A model generated the notes under the pieces. That model was not told the DNA's origin, did not search any database, and was given only the letters and a program-made list of their open reading frames with translations. Below are positions 16,281 to 25,887 of a stretch of DNA of 64,000 bases, one piece after another. The stretch is from Micromonospora_G sp040676775. Lineage in GTDB: Bacteria > Actinomycetota > Actinomycetes > Mycobacteriales > Micromonosporaceae. The translations under genes were made by a program, and so were the position numbers. Every line of letters begins with the position of its first letter. The stretch's first letter is position 1. The stretch is from positions 1 through 64,000 of the forward strand of contig NZ_JBFAPP010000013.1 in the NCBI RefSeq assembly GCF_040676775.1, written 5' to 3'.

Positions 16281-18401
16281 ATGACCGCGCTGGCGAGCCG
16301 CGACGAACGTGAAACCCGCTCCCGATCGGGCTTCCGGGGCGACATCCAGGGCATGCGCGCCCTGGCGGTCGTACTGGTGCTGCTGTTCCACGTCGGACTC
16401 GGCGTACCCGGCGGCTTCGTCGGGGTGGACGTCTTCTTTGTCATCTCCGGTTTCCTGATCACCCGGTTGCTCCTCGCCGAACTGGAGCGGACCGGCCGGA
16501 TCTCCCTGGTCCGCTTCTACGCCCGTCGCGCCAAACGGCTGCTGCCGGCGGCGTTCCTCGTGTTGGTCGGATCACTGCTGCTCACCTACCTTTTCCTGCC
16601 CCGCACCCGGTGGGCACAGACCGGCTGGGACGTGGTCGCCAGCGGCGCGTACGTGATGAACTGGCGGTTGGCCACCCAGGCGGTCGACTACCTGGCCGCC
16701 GCCGAGGCCCCGAGCATCCTGCAGCACTACTGGTCGCTCGCCGTGGAGGAGCAGTTCTACCTGCTCTGGCCCCTGCTGCTGATCGTGGTCGGGGCTCACG
16801 CGGCGAAGCGCTGGCCGGGGCACCCGCGCCACCGGCTGCTGCTCTGCCTGGGCCTGGTCGCCGTCGCCTCGTTCGCCTGGTCGGTGCACCTCACCCGGAG
16901 CAACCCGGAGTCGGCCTTCTTCGTCACCACCACCAGGATCTGGGAACTTGCCATCGGCGGCGTGCTGGCCATCCTGGGACGACACCTCCTCCGGCTGCCC
17001 CGCCGCGTGGCAGCCGCGCTCGGCTGGGGCGGGCTCGGCGCGATCGTGCTGGCCGCCCTGCTGCTCAGCGAGACCAGCCCGTTTCCCGGCTACCTGGCGC
17101 TACTGCCGACCCTGGGTGCGGCGGCGGTGATAGCGGCCGAGGTGGCCGGGCGGGCAGGACCGGCCCGGCTGCTCGACCGGCGGCCGATCCGCGCGGTCGG
17201 CGCGATCTCCTATTCGCTCTACCTGTGGCACTGGCCCCTGGTGGTCAGCGCCGAAGCCCGCTTCGGTGAACTGAACCCGCTCGGCGGGCTGGTCGTGGTG
17301 GCGCTCTCGACCGCGCTGGCGGTGCTGACCTACCGGTACGTGGAGAATCCGCTCCGTACCAGGCGGGTCTTGCGCCGCAGGCCGCTGCTGGCCCTGCAAC
17401 TCGGCCTCGCCTGCACCGCCACCGCGGTGGTCATGGGCCTGCTGTTCCAGTTCACCGTCTGGCCACCCGCGCGGGTCACCCCCTCGGCCGCCCTGCCGCC
17501 CCGCCCGAACGCCACCGCCAGCGGCAATCTGCCCACCGGCCCGCTCGGCGCCGCCGTACTCGGCGCGCAGCCACGGCACGACCCGGCGGGTGAGCCGGTG
17601 GACCGTGTCGACTCGATCTTCCCGGCGCCGCTCGCCGCTCGCAAGGACCTGCCCGACGTGTACGACAACAAGTGCCTGGTGGACCAGCAGGACAACAAGG
17701 TGCTCAGCTGCGTGTACGGCAACCGGGAGTCCGACTTCACGGTCGCGCTCGCGGGCGACTCGCACGCCGCCCAGTGGCTGCCCACGTTGCAGCCGATCGT
17801 CGAGGCGAACGGGTGGCGGCTGGTGACGTACATCAAGGCGGCCTGTCCGCTGATCGCCGTCACCGTGGTCCGGGCCGGTCGGCCCAACTCCAGTTGTACG
17901 GAGTGGAACCGGTCGGTGCGGTCCCGGCTGACCGGTGCGGAGCGGCCGAAGCTCCTGCTCACCACCAGTTCGCTCTACAGCCCCGTACGCGACGGCCGCG
18001 CGGTCAGCGGCGAGGCCGGTCGGGGTCTACTGGCCGACGGCTTCCGGGAGACCTGGTCCGGGCTGGCGGGGGCCGGGATCGCCACCGTCGTGCTGCGCGG
18101 CACTCCGCAGCCGGGACTGGACGTCCCCGAGTGCGTGTCGGAACACGGGGACCGGTTGACCGAGTGCGCCGTCGACCGGGAGACCGCCGTGGGCGGGGTG
18201 GGTCCGATCCAGCAGGAGGCGGTCACCGGGCTGAGCGGCGTACACCTGCTCGACCTCAACGATGCGATCTGCCCGGCCGACCGGTGCGCGGCGGTGATCG
18301 GCGGGATGCTGGTCTACCGGGACACCAACCACCTGACCGCGAGCTACGCCCGCAGCCTCTCCCCTCGGCTGCGCGCCGAACTCGACCGCGTGCTGGCCTG
18401 A
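16281..18401 (+). CDS. Acyltransferase-3 / SGNH membrane protein (copy 1)
   Basis: A 706-residue inner-membrane O-acyltransferase of the OafA type. About ten helices carry the acyltransferase motifs: catalytic His37 in LLFHVG, GFVGVDVFFVISGFL, and the conserved SLAVEEQFYLLWP with E156-E157. A proline linker leads to an external SGNH domain with VALAGDSHAAQW (nucleophile Ser) and DTNHLTASYA (Asp-His pair). Such proteins move acetyl groups onto cell-surface glycans. It precedes a paralogue of the same layout by 166 bases. The ATG at 16281 follows a GGGGGTGAACCGGG stretch. Confidence 0.9.
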   Translation: MTALASRDERETRSRSGFRGDIQGMRALAVVLVLLFHVGLGVPGGFVGVDVFFVISGFLITRLLLAELERTGRISLVRFYARRAKRLLPAAFLVLVGSLLLTYLFLPRTRWAQTGWDVVASGAYVMNWRLATQAVDYLAAAEAPSILQHYWSLAVEEQFYLLWPLLLIVVGAHAAKRWPGHPRHRLLLCLGLVAVASFAWSVHLTRSNPESAFFVTTTRIWELAIGGVLAILGRHLLRLPRRVAAALGWGGLGAIVLAALLLSETSPFPGYLALLPTLGAAAVIAAEVAGRAGPARLLDRRPIRAVGAISYSLYLWHWPLVVSAEARFGELNPLGGLVVVALSTALAVLTYRYVENPLRTRRVLRRRPLLALQLGLACTATAVVMGLLFQFTVWPPARVTPSAALPPRPNATASGNLPTGPLGAAVLGAQPRHDPAGEPVDRVDSIFPAPLAARKDLPDVYDNKCLVDQQDNKVLSCVYGNRESDFTVALAGDSHAAQWLPTLQPIVEANGWRLVTYIKAACPLIAVTVVRAGRPNSSCTEWNRSVRSRLTGAERPKLLLTTSSLYSPVRDGRAVSGEAGRGLLADGFRETWSGLAGAGIATVVLRGTPQPGLDVPECVSEHGDRLTECAVDRETAVGGVGPIQQEAVTGLSGVHLLDLNDAICPADRCAAVIGGMLVYRDTNHLTASYARSLSPRLRAELDRVLA

Positions 18402-18567
18402 TCGGGTGCTGGCCTAAGCGCGGTGCACCCGCCACACTCGACGCCCGACGCCGTGACCGGCGCGGATGAGCGGGGAATTTCACCCACTGTCCTCTAATAT
18501 CAGCTCGAAAGTGGGCATAGACGACTTAGCTTGTCCGTCCGGCGCCGGCGCGTAGGGGGTAGGCGAG

Positions 18568-20766
18568 ATGACTCAGCTGGCGAGCCGGACCGGGAGCGAG
18601 GCCACCGGTCGGACCGACCGGCGGGGTGACATCGAAGGGCTGCGCGGGTTGGCAGTCGTACTGGTGCTGCTCTGTCATGCCGGGCCGTGGGCCGTACCCG
18701 GTGGATTTGTCGGGGTGGACGTCTTCTTCGTGATCTCCGGTTTCCTGGTCACCGGCCTACTCGCCGACGAACTGGGCCGGACCGGGAAGATCGCCCTGGT
18801 CGAGCACTACGGCCGACGGGTACGGCGACTGCTGCCCGCCGCGCTGGTCGTGCTGGTCGCCACCCTGCCGCTGGCGTACCTGCTGCTGCCGCGCTTCCGC
18901 TGGGCCGAAACCGGCTGGGACGTGGTCGTCGGCGGGCTGTGGGTGACGAACTGGCGGGCCGCCGGTGTCGGCGGTGACCAGCTCGCCGCCGACGCCTGGG
19001 CCAGCCCCACCCAACAGTTCTGGGCACTCGCCGTCGGCGCCCAGTTCCAGCTCGTCTGGCCGCTGCTGCTGCTCGGCATCGGGCTGTTGGCCGCCCGCCG
19101 GGACGGCCCGCTGCGCCGGTGGCTGCTGATCGGCACCGGCCTGGTCGCACTCCCCTCGTTCGCCTGGTCGGTCGTGTACAGCCACGGCGAACCGGCGGCG
19201 GCCTTCTTTGTCACCACCACCCGGGCCTGGGAACTGGCGCTCGGCGCCGGCCTGGCCCTGCTGATCAGGACGCCGGCTCTTCCGCTGGCCAGGACGACGG
19301 CCCTGGCCACCGAACCGGTGCTCCGGCCGGGCAACCCGCCGACCCGGCCACTGCTCCGGGTCACCGGGCCGGTCGCCGGAGCGCTCGGCTGGGCCGGGCT
19401 GGTCGCCGTCGGACTGGCCGCGCTGCTGCTGGGGGAGGCGACGCCGTACCCCGGTGTCGCGGCGCTGCTGCCCACGCTCGGTACGGCGGCGGTCATCGCC
19501 GCTCGTGGCGCCGGGCCGGGGCGGCTGCTGTCGCTGCGACCGGTACGCGCGGTCGGCGCGATCGCCCTCCCGCTCTACCTCTGGCACTGGCCGCTGCTGG
19601 TGGTCGCGCACGCCCAGTTCGGGGACCTGCACCCGGTCGGTGCCCTGGCGGTCCTGCTCGCCGCCGCCGCGCTGGCGGCGCTCACCCACCGCTACGTGGA
19701 ACGCCCCCTGCGTACGCCCAGGTTCTCCTCCCCCTGGCAGGCCGGGCAGGCGCTGCGACTCGGCCTGCTCGGCACCACCGCGGCGGTGGCCGCGGGTCTG
19801 CTCTTCCAGCTCACCGTCTGGCCACCACCGCCACCGAACCCGGCCACCGGGGTGGCCGCGCCACCGGCAAGCGCCAGCCCGACGCCCGCACCCACACCGT
19901 CCAAGCCCGAGGGCGCGGCGGTGCTCGGGGACAAGCCACGCGGCAGCAAGGCCGGCGAGCCGGTGGACCGGGTCGAGAAGATCGTGCCGGAGCCGGCGAA
20001 GGCCGGTGACGACCGACCCGAGGGGTACGACGACAAGTGCCTCACCCCGGCGCAGGAGAGCAAGCCGCGCTCCTGCGTGTACGGCGACAAGGAGTCCGCG
20101 TTCACCGTCGTGCTCGCCGGTGACTCGCACGCCGCCCAGTGGTTGCCCGCGTTGGAGCCGATCGCGCGGTCGAACAAGTGGAAGCTGGTCACGTACACGA
20201 AGGAGGACTGCCCGCTGCTCTTCGCCCCGGTGGCGCGGGCGAAGCGGGCGTACCCGAGTTGCACCGAGTGGAACCGGTCGGTACGGACCAAGCTGACCGG
20301 CGACGACCAGCCGCAACTGCTGATCACCAGTAGCGCCACGCACAGCCTCTTCGCCGACGGCTACACCCTGACCGGCGAGTACGGCCGGACCGAGCTGACC
20401 GGGAGCTTCCGGGAGACCTGGTCCGAACTGGCCGACGCGGACCTGCCGACGGTCGTGCTGCGCGGCACCCCGCAGCCGGGACGGGACGTGCCCGGATGCG
20501 TGACCGGGCACCGGCAGCGGCTGACCGAGTGCACCGCCAAGCGGGAAATCGCGCTGGCCGGGATCGGCCCGGTGCAGGAGAAGGCGGCGGCCGGGCTGGA
20601 CGGCGTACACCTGGTCGACCTCAACGACGCGATCTGCCCGGCGGCCCGGTGCGCCGCGGTGATCGGCGGGATGCTGGTCTACCGGGACAACGAGCACCTG
20701 ACCGCCAGCTACGCGGCCAGCCTCTCCCCGCGGCTGCGCGGCGAACTCGACCTCGCCCTGGCCTGA
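18568..20766 (+). CDS. Acyltransferase-3 / SGNH membrane protein (copy 2, altered motif)
   Basis: A 732-residue paralogue of the previous protein, in tandem. The SGNH domain is intact (VVLAGDSHAAQW, DNEHLTASYA) and His37 is kept. The key acyltransferase segment, however, reads ALAVGAQFQLVWP (G157-A158-Q159-F160-Q161) where copy 1 has EEQFY. The acidic residues thought essential for transfer are therefore gone. Copy 2 may have lost acyl transfer across the membrane and act only through its SGNH domain or as a partner of copy 1. It also carries an extra loop near residues 230-260. The ATG at 18568 follows GGGGGTAGGCGAG. Confidence 0.85.
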   Translation: MTQLASRTGSEATGRTDRRGDIEGLRGLAVVLVLLCHAGPWAVPGGFVGVDVFFVISGFLVTGLLADELGRTGKIALVEHYGRRVRRLLPAALVVLVATLPLAYLLLPRFRWAETGWDVVVGGLWVTNWRAAGVGGDQLAADAWASPTQQFWALAVGAQFQLVWPLLLLGIGLLAARRDGPLRRWLLIGTGLVALPSFAWSVVYSHGEPAAAFFVTTTRAWELALGAGLALLIRTPALPLARTTALATEPVLRPGNPPTRPLLRVTGPVAGALGWAGLVAVGLAALLLGEATPYPGVAALLPTLGTAAVIAARGAGPGRLLSLRPVRAVGAIALPLYLWHWPLLVVAHAQFGDLHPVGALAVLLAAAALAALTHRYVERPLRTPRFSSPWQAGQALRLGLLGTTAAVAAGLLFQLTVWPPPPPNPATGVAAPPASASPTPAPTPSKPEGAAVLGDKPRGSKAGEPVDRVEKIVPEPAKAGDDRPEGYDDKCLTPAQESKPRSCVYGDKESAFTVVLAGDSHAAQWLPALEPIARSNKWKLVTYTKEDCPLLFAPVARAKRAYPSCTEWNRSVRTKLTGDDQPQLLITSSATHSLFADGYTLTGEYGRTELTGSFRETWSELADADLPTVVLRGTPQPGRDVPGCVTGHRQRLTECTAKREIALAGIGPVQEKAAAGLDGVHLVDLNDAICPAARCAAVIGGMLVYRDNEHLTASYAASLSPRLRGELDLALA

Positions 20767-20843
20767 CCCCACCCCGACCTGCGCGGATCCGCCCCGGCCC
20801 TTCACCGCAGGATCACATTCGGACCACCGAAAGTGATCTTCCC

Positions 20844-20873
20844 TTGCCAAGATCGGGTGCCGGCTGGTATCCA
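20844..20873 (+). promoter_or_regulatory. Candidate promoter of the M36 protease gene
   Basis: TTGCCA (20844-20849), 18-base spacer, TATCCA (20868-20873). It would give a leader of about 80 bases that contains the hairpin at 20908-20930. Confidence 0.4.
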
Positions 20874-20907
20874 CGTATCTATACCTATGCACCTCCGTCA
20901 ACCCCTC

Positions 20908-20930
20908 GAGCCGACCGAACCGGTCGGCTC
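20908..20930 (+). terminator. Hairpin with T tail in the M36 protease leader
   Basis: GAGCCGACCG, loop AAC, CGGTCGGCTC, then TTTCG. It sits only 28 bases before the protease start codon and just upstream of the ribosome site. It could end the preceding acyltransferase transcript or act as an attenuator. Confidence 0.5.
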
Positions 20931-20958
20931 TTTCGCAGCCCCGTCCAAGGAGGATCCC

Positions 20959-23898
20959 TTGCGTCTACCGGAGCGAACAGTGTTCGGCAACAGATGGCGG
21001 GTCATGCCCGCGTTCGCCACGGCCGTCGTGATCGCGGCCACGCTGCCCGGTGCCACCGCCGCCAACGCCGCACCCGTGAAGGCCGCACCGGCGGCTCCGG
21101 CCGCCGCAACGGACTCGTCCGTCGACGAGCACAACCACCAGGCCCGGGACAAGGACAACCGCCGGGGTACGGCGAGCCCGAGCAGCACCCAGCGCTCCCG
21201 CGCCGACAAGGTCGACTCCTCCGTACGGTGGAACGCGTTCGGCACCCCGCACGCGCTCGGTCCGGTCGACGCCGGCCTGGCCACCGGGCTCGCCGCCGAC
21301 CCGGAAACCGCCGCCCGGCAGTACCTGCTGGCGCAGCGGGACCTGTTCGGCCTGGACGAAGCCGCCGTGGCGAGCATGGAGAAGCTGCTCGTCCGGCAGA
21401 TCGGCACCGGTGCCGTGGTCACCCTGCGGCAGCGCTTCGGTGACCTGCCGGCCGGATTCGACGGTCTGGTCAGCATCGCCGTCGACCGGGGCACCGTCGT
21501 GCACGTCAGCTCCTCGCTCACCCGCGACACCAGCGCCCCGGCGCCGCTGACCATCACGGCCGACGAGGCGTACGCCGCCGCGCTGGCCGACGCCGGCCTG
21601 CGCGCCGACCAGGTGGCCAGCCACGACCTGCGCAAGGTCGCCGTGCCGACCCCGGTCGACGGCAACCGGGCCGCCTGGGAGGTGACGCTGATCGGCAAGG
21701 AGAGCAGCGAGCCGACCGCCTTCACCACCTTCGTGGACGGTACGGACCACAGCGTGCTGGTCCGGGAGGACCTGGTCGACTACGACTCGGACAACCCGCA
21801 GTGGGCGGTCTTCCCGGCCAACCCGCCGAGCAAGACGAACCCGCGGCACGACGACCGGGTCACCTGGTGCTTCACCTGGACCCGGGGCTGCGAGAAGACG
21901 GTGCAGGACGCGGCCAGCGGCCAGGCCTGGGACGTCGACCTCGCCACCGGTGAGCCGACGCTGACCACCCGGGGCAACTCGGCGAACAACGTCGTCTCCT
22001 GGGGCGCGGGCACGCCGGTCCTACCGGCCACGCCGAGCCCGACCCGCGACTACGACTACCCGTTCACCGACCAGTGGCGGCAGTCGAAGTGCAACCCGGA
22101 GGTGTTCACCTCGTTGCAGCGCAACGACATCGACGCCGCCACCGCGAACCTGTTCGCGATGCACAACCGGATGCACGACTGGGCGTACAAGCTCGGCTTC
22201 GACGAGGGTGCCTGGAACCTGCAGGCGGTCAACCTCACCGCCGAGGGCCTCGGCAACGACGCCGAGCAGGGTCGCGCCCAGCAGGGCGCGCTGACCGGCA
22301 ACCGGAACAACGCCAACCAGTCGACTCCGCGCGACGGGCTGCCGCCGAGCACCAACATGTACCTGTGGCAGCCGATCGCCGGTACGTCGTACCCGCCCTG
22401 TGTGGACGGTGACTACGACATGACGGTGATCGGGCACGAGTACGCTCACGCGATCACCAACCGCATGATCGGTGGACCGGACTCCGGCATCGGCGGCCAC
22501 CAGGGCGGCGCGATGGGCGAGTCCTGGGGTGACCTGCTCGGCACCGAGTACCTGGTCCAGAACGGCTGGAAGCCGGCCGGGAAGACCCCGTACATCGTCG
22601 GTGGTTACGTCACCGGCAACCTGGAAAGCGGCATCCGCAACTACGACCTCAGCCGCAGCCCGCTGAACTACTCCGACGTCGGCTACGCGCTGTCCGGTCC
22701 GGCGGTGCACGCCGACGGGGAGATCTGGGGCGCCACCAACCACCGGATCCGCTCGGCCCTGGTCGACCGGTACGGCGACGGCAACGCCCTGACCCAGTCG
22801 GCCTGCGCCGAGGGCAAGCTGGCGGTCGACAAGTGCCCGGGCAACCGGCGCTGGACGCAACTCGTCTTCGACTCGTTCCTGCTCCAGGCGGTCAGCCAGG
22901 TCAGCATGCTCGACATGCGGGACAACATGCTCGCCGCCGACGTGCTCCGCTTCGGTGGCCGCAACCAGGACATCATCTGGAACGCGTTCGCCGAGTCGGG
23001 CATGGGCCGGGACGCGGCCACGGTCAACGCCGCGGACACCGACCCGACGCCGAGCTTCGCCTCGCCGCACGCCCGCAACGCCACGGTCACGCTCCGCCCG
23101 AAGGGCGACAGCGCGTCCGCACCGGTCCGGCTCTACGTCGGCGAGTACGAGGCCCGCGCGGTCCCGATCGCGGACACCGACCCGGCCACCGCCCTGCCGG
23201 ACACCTTCGAGATCGTGCCGGGCAAGGAGTTCTCCTTCCTGGCCGTCGCCCCCGGCTTCGGGCACTCCCGGTTCACCGAGAAGTTCAAGTCCGGTGAGCG
23301 GGAGAAGCTGGACCTGGATCTGGAGCGCAACCTCGCCTCGCTGACCGCCGGCGCGGTGGTCAGCGGTGACGGGGTCAACCTGGACCGGATCGCCGACGAC
23401 ACCGAGACGACCAACTGGGCGTCGCTGGACGGGGTCGCCGGCAAGCGGGTCACGGTCGACCTGCCCGGTGACCGGGCGCAGACCGTACGGCGGGTGAACG
23501 TGAGCGCGTTCCTGCGGCCGGCGATCGCCGGTGACGTGGACACGGGCAACCAGAACGCGCTGTCGGCGCTGCGGTCGTTCACCGTGCTCGCCTGCGACGA
23601 GCGTCGGGCGGACTGCACCGACGACGCCAGCTTCCGGAAGGTCTACACCAGCCGGTCGGACGCGTTCCCCGGTGGGGCGTTCCGGCCGTACACCCGGGAG
23701 TTGAACCTGCGGTCGTTCGAGATTCCGAAGACGACCGCGACCCACCTGCGGCTGGAGGTGACCGCCAGCCAGTGCACCGGCGGTCCGCTCTACGCCGGTG
23801 AGCAGGACAACGATCCGGCCACCGCGACCGACTGCACCGCCAACAGCCCGTTCCGGACCCAGGTCCGGATCGCGGAGTTCCAGGCGTTCGAGCGGTAG
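20959..23898 (+). CDS. Secreted M36 (fungalysin-type) metalloprotease
   Basis: A 979-residue exported zinc protease. The TTG start is fixed by AAGGAGG at 20947-20953. A signal peptide ends near ATAANAAP, followed by an FTP-type propeptide (residues about 70-250) and the M36 catalytic domain. The zinc site is H493-E494-Y-A-H497 in GHEYAHAITNRM, with Glu521 in GAMGESWGDLLG as third ligand. The C-terminal 230 residues contain a beta-rich segment and a discoidin-like region (GDGVNLDRIADDTETTNWA). Members mature by removal of the propeptide and act on proteins outside the cell. It is far longer than fungal forms because of the C-terminal extension. Confidence 0.92.
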   Translation: MRLPERTVFGNRWRVMPAFATAVVIAATLPGATAANAAPVKAAPAAPAAATDSSVDEHNHQARDKDNRRGTASPSSTQRSRADKVDSSVRWNAFGTPHALGPVDAGLATGLAADPETAARQYLLAQRDLFGLDEAAVASMEKLLVRQIGTGAVVTLRQRFGDLPAGFDGLVSIAVDRGTVVHVSSSLTRDTSAPAPLTITADEAYAAALADAGLRADQVASHDLRKVAVPTPVDGNRAAWEVTLIGKESSEPTAFTTFVDGTDHSVLVREDLVDYDSDNPQWAVFPANPPSKTNPRHDDRVTWCFTWTRGCEKTVQDAASGQAWDVDLATGEPTLTTRGNSANNVVSWGAGTPVLPATPSPTRDYDYPFTDQWRQSKCNPEVFTSLQRNDIDAATANLFAMHNRMHDWAYKLGFDEGAWNLQAVNLTAEGLGNDAEQGRAQQGALTGNRNNANQSTPRDGLPPSTNMYLWQPIAGTSYPPCVDGDYDMTVIGHEYAHAITNRMIGGPDSGIGGHQGGAMGESWGDLLGTEYLVQNGWKPAGKTPYIVGGYVTGNLESGIRNYDLSRSPLNYSDVGYALSGPAVHADGEIWGATNHRIRSALVDRYGDGNALTQSACAEGKLAVDKCPGNRRWTQLVFDSFLLQAVSQVSMLDMRDNMLAADVLRFGGRNQDIIWNAFAESGMGRDAATVNAADTDPTPSFASPHARNATVTLRPKGDSASAPVRLYVGEYEARAVPIADTDPATALPDTFEIVPGKEFSFLAVAPGFGHSRFTEKFKSGEREKLDLDLERNLASLTAGAVVSGDGVNLDRIADDTETTNWASLDGVAGKRVTVDLPGDRAQTVRRVNVSAFLRPAIAGDVDTGNQNALSALRSFTVLACDERRADCTDDASFRKVYTSRSDAFPGGAFRPYTRELNLRSFEIPKTTATHLRLEVTASQCTGGPLYAGEQDNDPATATDCTANSPFRTQVRIAEFQAFER

Positions 23899-23910
23899 TG
23901 GTCGAGTGAC

Positions 23911-23950
23911 GGGTCCGCCTCCGGCCGCTCCCCCGGCCGAAGGCGGACCC
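23911..23950. terminator. Bidirectional hairpin between convergent genes
   Basis: GGGTCCGCC-N2-CGGCCG, a short loop, then CGGCCG-N2-GGCGGACCC. It lies between the M36 protease gene and the convergent gene ending at 24021. Confidence 0.6.
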
Positions 23951-24020
23951 GTACCCGGTATGCCGCGGTCGGGGGCACGACCGGAGGAGGTCGGTGCGGC
24001 AACCGGGGGTCAGTGGTACG

Positions 24021-25019
24021 TCAACGACGGCGCCAGACCGGAACGGTGGGCTCGTCGGTTTGCCAGACCGGTCGGCCGTACCCCTCGCCCGGGCCCGTAC
24101 CGAGGTCGATGGCGCCGTCGGCGCCCGAGTCGGCGCGGCGGCGCCGGAACAGCCCTCCGCCGGATCGGCCGGCTCGTGGGACAGTCCGGCCGAAGCCGCG
24201 GCCGGCACCACCGGTGACCGCGCCGAGCAGCCGGTGCCGGACCCGCATCAGCAGTCCGACGCCGAGGAAGAGCAGCAGCGCCCCGGTCAGGAAGCCGACC
24301 TGGACCAGTCCCAGCCGGCCGGAGTTCGCCGCCGGGTCGGGGCGGCCGCCGCCGGTTCCGGAGGCCACCACGGGCTCCTCCGTCGGCACCGGGATCAGTT
24401 CGTCGGGTTGCTCTTCCTCCGCCGACTCCTCCGGTGCCGCCTCGGTTGCCTCCGGTGACGGCGACCCGGTGGGGCGGGTGGCCGACGGGGTGGCCCTGGC
24501 CCGGCTGCCGGCCACCGTACGGGTGGCGGATCCGCTGGCCAGTAGCCGGGACCGGGCGTCGAACGCCTCCGCGGTCACGGTCACCCGACCGCCGGCCGCT
24601 TCCGCGCCGAAGGCGATCCGGTAGCGCGCGGTGACCGTCCGGTCCCGACAGAGTTCGCCGGGGTCGAGTTCGGTGTCGGTCAGCCGGGCCGTGTCACCGT
24701 CGGCCCGCACCTGTACGGGGAAAGAGCCGGTCTCCTCGACCCGGTCGACCCGTACCTGGTCCAGCCGGAGCCCGGCCACCCGCAGCACCAGTGACCAGCG
24801 GACCTTGCGGCACTCGCCGCGCTCGCTGGTGCCCACCACTGCGGAGATGGTCGCCGGGTCACCACCGGCGGTGAACTGACCGGGCAGGTCGAGCCGGGTG
24901 TCGAACCCCGGCGCCGCGCTGACCGGTGTGCCGGTGGCGAGCAGGCCCACCCCGGTCACTCCCGCCAGTACGACACCCAGCCGGCCGATGATCTGCCGCA
25001 CCGCCACCACCGCCTCCAT
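24021..25019 (-). CDS. Exported membrane-anchored protein, function unknown
   Basis: A 332-residue protein that I do not recognise. A signal peptide ends at GTPVSAAP. About 130 residues of beta-type sequence follow, with two cysteines likely to pair (GECRKVRW and GELCRDR). A linker rich in threonine, proline and glutamate comes next, then one membrane helix (LVQVGFLTGALLLFLGVGLLM) and a basic cytoplasmic tail. The layout is that of a surface protein with a stalk. The ATG at 25019 has no clear ribosome site; a GTG six codons later is possible. It is monocistronic. Confidence 0.65.
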   Translation of the reverse strand: MEAVVAVRQIIGRLGVVLAGVTGVGLLATGTPVSAAPGFDTRLDLPGQFTAGGDPATISAVVGTSERGECRKVRWSLVLRVAGLRLDQVRVDRVEETGSFPVQVRADGDTARLTDTELDPGELCRDRTVTARYRIAFGAEAAGGRVTVTAEAFDARSRLLASGSATRTVAGSRARATPSATRPTGSPSPEATEAAPEESAEEEQPDELIPVPTEEPVVASGTGGGRPDPAANSGRLGLVQVGFLTGALLLFLGVGLLMRVRHRLLGAVTGGAGRGFGRTVPRAGRSGGGLFRRRRADSGADGAIDLGTGPGEGYGRPVWQTDEPTVPVWRRR

Positions 25020-25206
25020 TCACGTACACCTATTGGTTTCGGTGATCCGATTACTCCCCGCAACGCTAGAACGGGATCAGGCAGCCGGAAAGGGGCGTAA
25101 GTCAGCACCCAGCGCCAATGAAACCCCCTACTTTCACCGACAGTGTTGAACCGGTGACCCAACCCCCGCGACACGCCCGGAGCACCGGCCCGGCACAATC
25201 CGGGTG

Positions 25207-25878
25207 GTGTCCGAAACCTCGGCGGCGTTCGTCCGCCTGCACGCCCGGCTGGCCCCGGTCGCCTTCGTCCCGGAGGTCCTGCTGCACCAGGCCGACGAAC
25301 CGATCGGCCTGTGGCAGCTCACCGAGGGCGAGTTCCGCAGCGAACAGCCGCCACCGTTCTGGGCCTTCGCCTGGGCCGGCGGCCAGGCCCTGGCCCGCTA
25401 CCTGCTCGACCACCCGGACGAGGTGGCCGGTCGCCGGGTGCTCGACTTCGCCTCCGGCTCCGGCCTGGTCGCCATCGCCGCCGCCCGTGCCGGCGCCCGG
25501 CACGTACGCGCGGTCGAGATCGACGAGCGGGCCGGCGCCGCCATCGAGCTGAACGCCAAGGCCAACGACGTCCCGGTCGACATCACCGTCGCCGACATCC
25601 TCGACGACGACGGGGCCGGCGACGCCGACCTCGTGCTCGCCGGGGACGTCTTCTACAGCCAGGCGATGGCCAACCGGGTGCTGCGCTTCCTGCTCCGCGC
25701 CGCCCGAGGCGGGGCGCGAGTGCTGGTCGGCGACCCGGACCGGGCGTTCCTGCCCCGCAACCGGTTCGGCAAACTCGCCGCGTACGACGTGCCGGTCCCG
25801 CCCGCGCTGGAGAGCGTACGGGTGAAGCCCACCACGGTCTGGGAGCTTGACCCCGGTCGACCGGGTGCCGCTGGGTAG
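25207..25878 (+). CDS. Protein methyltransferase-like SAM enzyme
   Basis: A 223-residue class I methyltransferase resembling the ETFB-lysine / PrmA group. Features are PPPFWAFAWAGGQALARYLLD, the SAM motif VLDFASGSGLVAIAAARAGA, VRAVEIDERA, and the acidic DLVLAGDVFYS. The group methylates lysines on proteins, but the target here is unknown. Two adjacent GTG codons (25204 and 25207) can start it. A CACAAT box at 25194-25199 places the second one at a leaderless distance. The next gene, a P450, starts ten bases after its stop. Confidence 0.8.
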   Translation: MSETSAAFVRLHARLAPVAFVPEVLLHQADEPIGLWQLTEGEFRSEQPPPFWAFAWAGGQALARYLLDHPDEVAGRRVLDFASGSGLVAIAAARAGARHVRAVEIDERAGAAIELNAKANDVPVDITVADILDDDGAGDADLVLAGDVFYSQAMANRVLRFLLRAARGGARVLVGDPDRAFLPRNRFGKLAAYDVPVPPALESVRVKPTTVWELDPGRPGAAG

Positions 25879-25887
25879 CGTATCGCC

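Noticed and set aside
18757..20901. Long minus-strand frame across the second acyltransferase
   Set aside because: Shadow of the real plus-strand gene, rich in arginine and glutamine with no known fold.
22021..23745. Minus-strand frame across the M36 protease
   Set aside because: The protease motifs and ribosome site on the plus strand explain this region. The antisense frame has no features.
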